Assembly: GCA_037013495.1 (NCBI GenBank)
Contig: CM072801.1
Coordinates: 104,105,816-104,169,815, forward strand
Direction of reading: 5' to 3'
DNA from: Hippophae tibetana
Lineage: Eukaryota > Streptophyta > Magnoliopsida > Rosales > Elaeagnaceae
Length of the DNA stretch: 64,000 nucleotides
Within the stretch, counting starts at the first letter, position 1. Each line of letters opens with the position of its first letter. Made by a program: the position numbers and the translations under genes. Below the pieces are notes generated by a model that saw only the letters and a program-made list of their open reading frames with translations, was not told the origin of the DNA and made no database searches. Below are positions 9,897 through 22,000 of the stretch, in pieces.

Positions 9897-10552
9897 TCAA
9901 ATATGAACAATTAAGAACACGATTAGAAAACCACGCAAAAATGTGAGACCAAACTATTAGACGTCGGAAGGTAGTGTAAGCGATGGAATTTGGGTTCTAA
10001 AAAGTGGACAACTGAACTATTTTTTACTTTATGTTTTTGCTAATTGAAATGAGTTTAGATTTGATATTTTATAATAGTCGTTTTGATGTATCACTTAAAA
10101 GTTATAACAGTTTAAAGTTGGAACCTCAATAAATAATTTGTTTTTTTTACATTACGAACTCCAGAAATTTTGTTGTTTTTTTTATTCACGATCAAAGATT
10201 GGTTGAACGCCGAAAAAAAAGAAAAGGAAAATGATACATTGAATTAAAAGAAATGTACGAAATGAAATGAAAATAAGAAAATTATGACAACAAAATCTAA
10301 ATAAAACAAAAGACTTGTAGAAATGTTTGTTTCTTTAATTGTGATTTGTACCAAAAGAATGCAAAAAACAATAAAATGGAAACGTTTAGTATTTCTAAAA
10401 TTCAAAAAATAGATATATTAAGAGAGATATACTATTTTGGGCAACCAAGGCTTCGATACCAAATGATACGGATCTTTTATGCGGACCATTTTGGAAACCA
10501 TGCACTCAAAGGAATGAGAAAGATTGAATTGCTAAGAACATGGTTAATATAA

Positions 10553-11191
10553 TCAAATTTGAACAATTAAGAACACGATTAGAAAACCACGCAAAAATGT
10601 GAGACCAAACTATTACACTTCGGAAAGTAGTGTAAGCGATGGAATTTGGGTTCTAAAAAGTGGACAACTGAACTATTTTTGACTTTATGATTTTGCAAAT
10701 TGAAATAAGTTTAGATTTGATATTTTATAATAGTCGTTTTGATGTATGACTTAAAAGTTATAACAGTTTAAAGTTGGAACCTCAATACATAATTTCTTTT
10801 TTTTAAATTACGAACTCCAGAAATTTTGTTGTTTTTTATTCGGGATCAAAGATTGGTTGAACGCCGAAAACAAAGAAAAGGAAAATGATACATTGAATTA
10901 AAAGATAGGTACGAAATGAAATGCAAATAAGAAAATTATGACAACAAATCCTAAAGAAACCAAAAGACTTGTAGAAATAGTTGTTTCTTTAATTATGATT
11001 TGGACCAAAAGAATGCAAAAAACAATAAAATGGAAACCTTTAGTAAATCTAATATATTAAGATACATATTCTATTTTGGGCAACCAAGGCTTTGATACCA
11101 AATGATACGGATCTTTTATGCGGACCATTTTGGAAACCATGAACTCAAAGGAATGAGAAAGATTGAATTGCTAAGAAAATGGTTAATATAA
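10553..11191 (+). repeat. Divergent monomer F (639 bp, single copy)
   Basis: This is the most divergent full monomer in the window. Changes seen nowhere else include 'ttacacttcgg', 'gactttatgattttg', 'ctcaatacataat', 'ttattcgggatc', 'gaaaacaaagaaaag', 'gataggtacg', 'caaatcctaaagaaacc', 'aatagttg' and 'ggaaacctttag'. A 15 bp deletion removes the usual 'aattcaaaaaatag' stretch near 11050, and 'agatacatattc' replaces 'agagagatatac'. The end, from 'tttgataccaaatg' on, is ordinary B-like sequence. It looks like an old monomer that escaped homogenisation. Confidence 0.93.
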
Positions 11192-12500
11192 TCAATTTTG
11201 AACAATTAAGAACACGATTAGAAAACCACGCAAAAATGTGAGACCAAACTATTAGACGTCGGAAAGTAGTGTAAGCGATGGAATTTGGGTTCTAAAAAGT
11301 GGACAAATGAACTATTTTTTACTTTATGTTTTTGCAAATTGAAATGAGTTTTGATTTGATATTTTATGATAGTCGTTTTGATTTATGACTTAAAAGTTAT
11401 AACAGTTTAAAGTTGGATCCTCAATAAATATATATTTTTTTTTAAATTACGAACTCCAGAAATTTTGTTGTTTTTTTATTCAGGATCAAAGATCGGTTGA
11501 ACGCCGAAAAAAAAAAAGGAAAATGATACATTGAATTTAAAGAAAAGTACGAAATGAAATGCAAATAAGAAAATTATGACAACAAAATCTAAAGAAAACA
11601 AAAGGCTTGGAGAAATATTTGTTTCTTTAATTGTGATTTGGACCAAAAGAATGCAAAAGAAAATAAAATGGAAACGTTTAGTAAATCTAAAATTCAAAAA
11701 ATAGATATATTAAGAGAGATATACTATTTTGGGCAACCAAGGCTACGATACCAGATGATACAGATCTTTTATGCCGACCATTTTGGAAACCATGAACTCA
11801 AAGGAATGAGAAAGATTGAATTGCTAAGAACATGGTTAATATAATCAAATATGAACAATTAAGAACACGATTAGAAAACCACGCAAAAATGTGAGACCAA
11901 ACTATTAGACGTCGGAAGGTAGTGTAAGCGATGGAATTTGGGTTCTAAAAAGTGGACAACTGAACTATTTTTTACTTTATGTTTTTGCTAATTGAAATGA
12001 GTTTAGATTTGATATTTTATAATAGTCGTTTTGATGTATCACTTAAAAGTTATAACAGTTTAAAGTTGGAACCTCAATAAATAATTTGTTTTTTTTACAT
12101 TACGAACTCCAGAAATTTTGTTGTTTTTTTTATTCACGATCAAAGATTGGTTGAACGCCGAAAAAAAAGAAAAGGAAAATGATACATTGAATTAAAAGAA
12201 ATGTACGAAATGAAATGAAAATAAGAAAATTATGACAACAAAATCTAAATAAAACAAAAGACTTGTAGAAATGTTTGTTTCTTTAATTGTGATTTGTACC
12301 AAAAGAATGCAAAAAACAATAAAATGGAAACGTTTAGTATTTCTAAAATTCAAAAAATAGATATATTAAGAGAGATATACTATTTTGGGCAACCAAGACT
12401 TTGATACCAAATGATACGGATCTTTTATGCGGACCATTTTGGAAACCATGAACTCAAAGGAATGAGAAAGATTGAATTGCTAAGAAAATGGTTAATATAA

Positions 12501-15500
12501 TCAATTTTGAACAATTAAGAACACGATTAGAAAACCACGCAAAGATGTGAGACCAAACTATTAGACGTCGGAAAGTAGTGTAAGCGATGGAATTTGGGTT
12601 CTAAAAAGTGGACAAATGAACTATTTTTTACTTTATGTTTTTGCAAATTGAAATGAGTTTTGATTTGATATTTTAAAATAGTCGTTTTGATTTATGACTT
12701 AAAAGTTATAACAGTTTAAAGTTGGATCCTCAATAAATAATTTTTTTTTTTTTTAAATTACGAACCCCAGAAATTTTGTTGTTTTTTTATTCAGGATCAA
12801 AGATTGGTTGAACGCCAAAAAAAAAAAGGAAAATGATACATTGACTTAAAAGAAAAGTACGAAATGAAATGCAAATAAGAAAATTATGACAACAAAATCT
12901 AAAGAAAACAAAAGGCTTGGAGAAATATTTGTTTCTTTAATTGTGATTTGGACCAAAAGAATGCAAAAAACAATAAAATGGAAACGTTTAGTAAATCTAA
13001 CATTCAAAAAATAGATATATTAAGAGAGATATACTATTTTGGGCAACCAAGGCTACGATACCAGATGATACAGATCTTTTATACCGACCATTTTGGAAAC
13101 CATGAACTCAAAGGAATGAGAAAGATTGAATTGCTAAGAACATGGTTAATATAATCAAATTTGAAGAATTAAGAACACGATTAGAAAACCACGCAAAAAT
13201 GTGAGACCAAACTATTAGACGTCGGAAGGTAGTGTAAGCGATGGAATTTGGGTTCTAAAAAGTGGACAACTGAACTATTTTTTACTTTATGTTTTTGCTA
13301 ATTGAAATGAGTTTAGATTTGATATTTTATAATAGTCGTTTTGATGTATCACTTAAAAGTTATAACAGTTTAAAGTTGGAACCTCAATAAATAATTTGTT
13401 TTTTTTACATTACGAACTCCAGAAATTTTGTTGTTTTTTTTATTCACGATCAAAGATTGGTTGAACGCCGAAAAAAAAGAAAAGGAAAATGATACATTGA
13501 ATGAAAAGAAATGTACGAAATGAAATGCAAATAAGAAAATTATGACAACAAAATCTAAATAAAACAAAAGACTTGTAGAAATATTTGTTTCTTTAATTGT
13601 GATTTGTACCAAAAGAATGCAAAAAACAATAAAATGGAAACGTTTAGTATTTCTAAAATTCAAAAAATAGATAAATTAAGAGAGATATACTATTTTGGGC
13701 AACCAAGACTTTGATACCAAATGATACGGATCTTTTATGCGGACTATTTTGGAAACCATGAACTCAAAGGAATGAGAAATATTGAATTGCTAAGAACATG
13801 GTTAATATAATCAAATATGAACAATTAAGAACACGATTAGAAAACCACGCAAAAATGTGAGACCAAACTATTAGACGTCGGAAAGTAGTGTAAGCGATGG
13901 AATTTGGGTTCTAAAAAGTGGACAAATGAACTATTTTTAACTTTATGTTTTTGCAAATTGAAATGAGTTTTGATTTGATATTTTATAATAGTCGTTTTGA
14001 TTTATGACTTAAAAGTTATAACAGTTTAAAGTTGGATCCTCAATAAATAATTTTTTTTTTTTTTTAAATTACGAACCCCAGAAATTTTGTTGTTTTTTTA
14101 TTCAGGATCAAAGATTGGTTGAACGCCAAAAAAAAAAAGGAAAATGATACATTGATTTAAAAGAAAAGTACGAAATGTAATGCAAATAAGAAAATTATGA
14201 CAACAAAATCTAAAGAAAACAAAAGGCTTGGAGAAATATTTGTTTCTTTAATTGTGATTTGGACCAAAAGAATGCAAAAAACAATAAAATGGAAACGTTT
14301 AGTAAATCTAAAATTCAAAAAATAGATATATTAAGAGAGATATACTATTTTGGGCAACCAAGGCTACGATACCAGATGATACAGATCTTTTATGCCGACC
14401 ATTTTGGAAACCATGAACTCAAAGGAATGAGAAAGATTGAATTGCTAAGAACGTGGTTAATATAATCAAATTTGAAGAATTAAGAACACGATTAGAAAAC
14501 CACGCAAAAATGTGAGACCAAACTATTAGACGTCGGAAGGTAGTGTAAGCGATGGAATTTGGGTTCTAAAAAGTGGACAACTGAACTATTTTTTACTTTA
14601 TGTTTTTGCTAATTGAAATGAGTTTAGATTTGATATTTTATAATAGTCGTTTTGATGTATGACTTAAAAGTTATAACAGTTTAAAGTTGGAACCTCAATA
14701 AATAATTTGTTTTTTTTTACATTACGAACTCCAGAAATTTTGTTGTTTTTTTTATTCACGATCAAAGATTGGTTGAACGCCGAAAAAAAAGAAAAGGAAA
14801 ATGATACATTGAATTAAAAGAAATGTACGAAATGAAATGCAAATAAGAAAATTATGACAACAAAATCTAAATAAAACAAAAGACTTGTAGAAATATTTGT
14901 TTCTTTAATTGTGATTTGTACCAAAAGAATGCAAAAAACAATAAAATGGAAACGTTTAGTATTTCTAAAATTCAAAAAATAGATAAATTAAGAGAGATAT
15001 ACTATTTTGGGCAACCAAGACTTTGATACCAAATGATACGGATCTTTTATGCGGACCATTTTGGAAACCATGAACTCAAAGGAATGAGAAAGATTGAATT
15101 GCTAAGAAAATGGTTAATATAATCAATTTTGAGCAATTAAGAACACGATTAGAAAACCACGCAAAAATGTGAGACCAAACTATTAGACGTCGGAAAGTAG
15201 TGTAAGCGATGGAATTTGGGTTCAAAAAAGTGGACAAATGAACTATTTTTTACTTTATGTTTTTGCAAATTGAAATGAGTTTTGATTTGATATTTTATAA
15301 TAGTCGTTTTGATTTATGACTTAAAAGTTATAACAGTTTAAAGTTGGATCCTCAATAAATAATTTTTTTTTTTTTAAATTACGAACTCCAGAAATTTTGT
15401 TGTTTTTTTATTCAGGATCAAAGATTGGTTGAACGCCAAAAAAAAAAGGAAAATGATACATTGATTTAAAAGAAAAGTACGAAATGAAATGCAAATAAGA

Positions 15501-15774
15501 AAATTATGACAACAAAATCTAAAGAAAACAAAAGGCTTGGAGAAATATTTGTTTCTTTAATTGTGATTTGGACCAAAAGAATGAAAAAAACAATAAAATG
15601 GAAACGTTTAGTAAATCTAAAATTCAAAAAATAGATATATTAAGAGAGATATACTATTTTGGGCAACCAAGGCTACGATACCAGATGATACAGATCTTTT
15701 ATGCCGACCATTTTGGAAACCATGAACTCAAAGGAATGAGAAAGATTGAATTGCTAAGAACATGGTTAATATAA
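12501..15774 (+). repeat. Higher-order repeat: A-B' dimers, second locus
   Basis: Monomer ends are 13154 (A), 13810 (B'), 14465 (A), 15122 (B'-like) and 15774 (A), a dimer period of about 1310 bp. The B' markers ('attgaatgaaaag', 'agataaatt') match 61-3338. The A monomer at 15123-15774 shares the private 'gggttcaaaaaagtgg' with the A monomer at 4651-5303. This block is therefore a copy of the dimer block at the start of the window. Confidence 0.93.
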
Positions 15775-18700
15775 TCAAATTTGAAGAATTAAGAACACGA
15801 TTAGAAAACCACGCAAAAATGTGAGACCAAACTATTAGACGTCGGAAGGTAGTGTAAGCGATGGAATTTGGGTTCTAAAAAGTGGACAACTGAACTATTT
15901 TTTACTTTATGTTTTTGCTAATTGAAATGAGTTTAGATTTGATATTTTATAATAGTCGTTTTGATGTATGACTTAAAAGTTATAACAGTTTAAAGTTGGA
16001 ACCTCAATAAATAATTTCTTTTTTGTTTACATTACGAACTGCAGAAATTTTTTGTTTTTTTTATTCACGATCAAAGATTGGTTGAACGCCGAAAAAAAAA
16101 GAAAAGGAAAATGATACATTGAATTAAAAGAAATGTACGAAATGAAATGCAAATAAGAAAATTATAACAACAAAATCTAAATAAAAAAAAGACTTGTAGA
16201 AATATTTGTTTCTTTAATTGTGATTTGGACCAAAAGAATGCAAAAAACAATTAAATGGAAACGTTTAGTAATTCTAAAATTCAAAAAATAGATATATTAA
16301 GAGAGATATACTATTTTGGGCAACCAAGACTTCGATAGCAAATGATACGGATCTTTTATGCGGACCATTTTGGAAACCATGAACTAAAAGGAATGAGAAA
16401 GATTGAATTGCTAAGAAAATGGTTAATATAATCAAATTTGAAGAATTAAGAACACGATTAGAAAACCACGCAAAAATTGGAGACCAAACTATTAGACGTC
16501 GGAAAGTAGTGTAAGCGATGGAATTTGGGTTCTAAAAAGTGGACAAATGAACTATTTTTTACTTTATGTTTTTGCAAATTGAAATGAGTTTTGATTTGAT
16601 ATTTTATAATAGTCGTTTTGATTTATGACTTAAAAGTTATAACAGTTTAAAGTTGGATCCTCAATAAATATATATATATTTTTTTTAAATTACGAACTCC
16701 AGAACTTTTGTTGTTTTTTTATTCAGGATCAAAGATCGGTTGAACGCCGAAAAAAAAGAAAAGGAAAATGATACATTGAATTTAAAGAAAAGTACGAAAT
16801 GAAATGCAAATAAGAAAATTATGACAACAAAATCTAAAGAAAACAAAAGGCTTGTAGAAATATTTGTTTCTTTAATTGTTATTTGGACCAAAAGAATGCA
16901 AAAGACAATAAAATGGAAACGTTTAGTAAATCTAAAATTCAAAAAATAGATATATTAAGAGAGATATACTATTTTGGGCAACCAAGGCTTCGATACCAAA
17001 TGATACGGATCTTTTATAGGGACCATTTCGGAAACCATGAAATCAAAGGATTGAGAAAGATTGAATTGCTAAGAAAATGGTTAATATAATCAAATTTGAA
17101 CAATTAAGAACACGATTAGAAAAAGACGCAAAAATGTGAGACCAAACTATTAGACGTCGGAAGGTAGTGTAAGCGATGGAATTTGGGTTCTAAAAAGTGG
17201 ACAACTGAACTATTTTTTACTTTATGTTTTTGCAAATTGAAATGAGTTTTGATTTGATATTTTATAATAGTCGTTTTGATTTATGACTTAAAAGTTATAA
17301 CAGTTTAAAGTTGGATCCTCAATAAATATATATTTTTTTTAAATTACGACCTCCAGAAATTTTGTTGTTTTTTTATTCAGGATCAAAGATCGGTTGAACG
17401 CCGAAAAAAAAGAAAAGGAAAATGATACATTGAATTTAAAGAAAAGTACGAAATGAAATGCAAATAAGAAAATTATGACAACAAAATCTAAAGAAAACAA
17501 AAGGCTTGGAGAAATATTTGTTTCTATAATTGTGATTTGGACCAAAAGAATGCAAAAGACAATAAAATGGAAACGTTTAGTAAATCTAAAATTCAAAAAA
17601 TAGATATATTAAGAGAGATATACTATTTTGGGCAACCAAGGCTACGATACCAGATGATACAGATCTTTTATGCCGACCATTTTGGAAACCATGAACTCAA
17701 AGGAATGAGAAAGATTGAATTGCTAAGAACATGGTTAATATAATCAAATATGAACAATTAAGAACACGATTAGAAAACCACGCAAAAATGTGAGACCAAA
17801 CTATTAGACGTCGGAAGGTAGTGTAAGCGATGGAATTTGGGTTCTAAAAAGTGGACAACTGAACTATTTTTTACTTTATGTTTTTGCTAATTGAAATGAG
17901 TTTAGATTTGATATTTTATAATAGTCGTTTTGATGTATCACTTAAAAGTTATAACAGTTTAAAGTTGGAACCTCAATAAATAATTTCTTTTTTTTTTAAA
18001 TTACGAACTCTAGAAATTTTGTTGTTTTTTTTATTCACGATCAAAGATTGGTTGAACGCCGAAAAAAAAGAAAAGGAAAATGATACATTGAATTAAAAGA
18101 AATGTACGAAATGAAATGCAAATAAGAAAATTATTACAACAAAATCTAAATAAAACAAAAGACTTGTACAAATATTTATTTCTTTAATTGTGATTTGTAC
18201 CAAAAGAATGCAAAAAACAATAAAATGGAAACGTTTAGTATTTCTAAAATTCAAAAAATAGATATATTAAGAGAGATATACTATTTTGGGCAACCAAGAC
18301 TTTGATACCAAATGATACTGATCTTTTATGCGGACCATTTTGGAAACATGAACTCAAAGGAATGAGAAAGATTGAATTGCTAAGAAAATGGTTAATATAA
18401 TCAATTTTGAACAATTAAGAACACGATTAGAAAACCACGCAAAAATGTGAGACCAAACTATTAGACGTCGGAAAGTAGTGTAAGCGATGGAATTTGGGTT
18501 CTAAAAAGTGGACAAATGAACTATTTTTTACTTTATGTTTTTGCAAATTGAAATGAGTTTTGATTTGATATTTTATAATAGTCGTTTTGATTTATGACTT
18601 AAAAGTTATAACAGTTTTAAGTTGGATCCTCAATAAATAATTTTTTTTTTTTAAATTACGAACTCCAGAAATTTTGTTGTTTTTTTATTCAGGATCAAAG

Positions 18701-19050
18701 ATTGGTTGAACGCCAAAAAAAAAAGGAAAATGATACATTGATTTAAAAGAAAAGTACGAAATGAAATGCAAATAAGAAAATTATGACAACAAAATCTAAA
18801 GAAAACAAAAGGCTTGGAGAAATATTTGTTTCTTTAATTGTGATTTGGACCAAAAGAATGCAAAAAACAATAAAATGGAAACGTTTAGTAAATCTAAAAT
18901 TCAAAAAATAGATATATTAAGAGAGATATACTATTTTGGCAACCAAGGCTACGATACCAGATGATACAGATCTTTTATGCCGACCATTTTGGAAACCATG
19001 AACTCAAAGGAATGAGAAAGATTGAATTGCTAAGAACATGGTTAATATAA
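15775..19050 (+). repeat. Block C-D-A'-B-A
   Basis: Monomer ends are 16431 (C), 17089 (D), 17743 (A'), 18400 (B) and 19050 (A). It corresponds to 5304-7927 (C-D-B-A) with one extra A' monomer between D and B. The B copy carries the private set 'cttgtacaaatattt', 'gatactgatc' and 'ggaaacatgaac' found at 6619-7275. The A copy at 18401-19050 has lost one G ('attttggcaacc'), which shifts the plus-strand frame. The A' copy has 'ttacgacctcc' and 'tctataattg'. Confidence 0.92.
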
Positions 19051-22000
19051 TCAAATTTGAAGAATTAAGAACACGATTAGAAAACCACGCAAAAATGTGA
19101 GACCAAACTATTAGACGTCGGAAGGTAGTGTAAGCGATGGAATTTGGGTTCTAAAAAGTGGACAACTGAACTATTTTTTACTTTATGTTTTTGCTAATTG
19201 AAATGAGTTTAGATTTGATATTTTATAATAGTCGTTTTGATGTATGACTTAAAAGTTATAACAGTTTAAAGTTGGAACCTCAATAAATAATTTCTTTTTT
19301 TTTACATTACGAACTGCAGAAATTTTTTGTTTTTTTTATTCACGATCAAAGATTGGTTGAACGCCGAAAAAAAAAAGAAAAGGAAAATGATACATTGAAT
19401 TAAAAGAAATGTACGAAATGAAATGCAAATAAGAAAATTATAACAACAAAATCTAAATAAAAAAAAGACTTGTAGAAATATTTGTTTCTTTAATTGTGAT
19501 TTGGACCAAAAGAATGCAAAAAACAATTAAATGGAAACGTTTAGTAATTCTAAAATTCAAAAAATAGATATATTAAGAGAGATATACTATTTTGGGCAAC
19601 CAAGACTTCGATAGCAAATGATACGGATCTTTTATGCGGACCATTTTGGAAACCATGAACTAAAAGGAATGAGAAAGATTGAATTGCTAAGAAAATGGTT
19701 AATATAATCAAATTTGAAGAATTAAGAACACGATTAGAAAACCACGCAAAAATTGGAGACCAAACTATTAGACGTCGGAAAGTAGTGTAAGCGATGGAAT
19801 TTGGGTTCTAAAAAGTGGACAAATGAACTATTTTTTACTTTATGTTTTTGCTAATTGAAATGAGTTTTGATTTCATATTTTATAATAGTCGTTTTGATGT
19901 ATGACTTAAAAGTTATAACAGTTTAAAGTTGGAACCTCAATAAATAATTTCTTTTTTTTTTAAATTACGAACTCTAGAAATTTTGTTGTTTTTTTATTCA
20001 CGATCAAAGATTGGTTGAACGCCGAAAAAAAAGAAAAGGAAAATGATACATTGAATTAAAAGAAATGTACGAAATGAAATGCAAATAAGAAAATTATGAC
20101 AACAAAATCTAAATAAAACAAAAGACTTGTAGAAATATTTGTTTCTTTAATTGTGATTTGTACCAAAAGAATGCAAAAAACAATAAAATGGAAACGTTTA
20201 GTATTTCTAAAATTCAAAAAATAGATATATTAAGAGAGATATACTATTTTGGGCAACCAAGACTTTGATACCAAATGATACGGATCTTTTATGCGGACCA
20301 TTTTGGAAACCATGAACTCAAAGGAATGAGAAAGATTGAATTGCTAAGAAAATGGTTAATATAATCAATTTTGAACAATTAAGAACACGATTAGAAAACC
20401 ACGCAAAAATGTGAGACCAAACTATTAGACTTCGGAAAGTAGTGTAAGCGATGGAATTTGGTTTCTAAAAAGTGGACACCTGAACTATTTTTTATTTTAT
20501 GTTTTTGCTAATTGAAATGAGTTTAGATTTGATATTTTATAATAGTCGTTTTGATGTATGACTTAAAAGTTATAACAGTTTAAAGTTGGAACCTCAATAA
20601 ATAATTTCTTTTTTTTAAATTACGAACTCCAGAAATTTTTTGTTTTTTTTATTCACGATCAAAGATTGGTTGAACGCCGAAAAAAAAAGAAAAGGAAAAT
20701 GATACATTGAATTAAAAGAAATGTACGAAATGAAATGCAAATAAGAAAATTATAACAACAAAATCTAAATAAAAAAAAGACTTGTAGAAATATTTGTTTC
20801 TTTAATTGTGATTTGGACCAAAAGAATGCAAAAAACAATTAAATGGAAACGTTTAGTAATTCTAAAATTCAAAAAATAGATATATTAAGAGAGATATACT
20901 ATTTTGGGCAACCAAGACTTCGATAGCAAATGATACGGATCTTTTATGCGGACCATTTTGGAAACCATGAACTAAAAGGAATGAGAAAGATTGAATTGCT
21001 AAGAAAATGGTTAATATAATCAAATTTGAAGAATTAAGAACACGATTAGAAAACCACGCAAAAATTGGAGACCAAACTATTAGACGTCGGAAGGTAGTGT
21101 AAGCGATGGAATTTTGGTTCTAAAAAGTGGACAACTGAACTATTTTTTACTTTATGTTTTTGCTAATTGAAATTAGTTTAGATTTGATATTTTATAATAG
21201 TCGTTTTGATGTATGACTTAAAAGTTATAACAGTTTAAAGTTGGAACCTCAATAAATAATTTCTTTTTTTTTACATTACGAACTGCAGAAATTTTTTGTT
21301 TTTTTTATTCACGATCAAAGATTGGTTGAACGCCGAAAAAAAAAGAAAAGGAAAATGATACATTGAATTAAAAGAAATGTACGAAATGAAATGCAAATAA
21401 GAAAATTATAACAACAAAATCTAAATAAAAAAAAGACTTGTAGAAATATTTGTTTCTTTAATTGTGATTTGGACCAAAAGAATGCAAAAAACAATTAAAT
21501 GGAAACGTTTAGTAATTCTAAAATTCAAAAAATAGATATATTAAGAGAGATATACTATTTTGGGCAACCAAGACTTCGATAGCAAATGATACGGATCTTT
21601 TATGCGGACCATTTTGGAAACCATGAACTAAAAGGAATGTGAAAGATTGAATTGCTAAGAAAATGGTTAATATAATCAAATTTGAAGAATTAAGAACACC
21701 ATTAGAAAACCACGCAAAAATTGGAGACCAAACTATTAGACGTCGGAAAGTAGTGTAAGCGATGGAATTTGGGTTCTAAAAAGTGGACAAATGAACTATT
21801 TTTTACTTTATGTTTTTGCTAATTGAAATGAGTTTTGATTTGATATTTTATAATAGTCGTTTTGATGTATGACTTAAAAGTTATAACAGTTTAAAGTTGG
21901 AACCTCAATAAATAATTTCTTTTTTTTTTAAATTACGAACTCTAGAAATTTTGTTGTTTTTTTTATTCACGATCAAAGATTGGTTGAACGCCGAAAAAAA

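Larger units (their letters stand above)
9243..12500 (+). repeat. Block A'-B-F-A'-B with a ~1.95 kb duplication
   Basis: Monomer ends are 9896 (A'), 10552 (B), 11191 (F, divergent), 11844 (A') and 12500 (B). The two A'-B pairs share private variants: 'tttatgatagtcg' in the A' copies, and 'gaaatgaaaataag' and 'agaaatgtttg' in the B copies. The pair was therefore duplicated with F between. The B copy at 9897-10552 has 'ggcttcgatacc' in place of 'gactttgatacc', which restores an open 68-codon frame at 10346-10552. This suggests a local patch of A- or D-like sequence. Confidence 0.92.
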
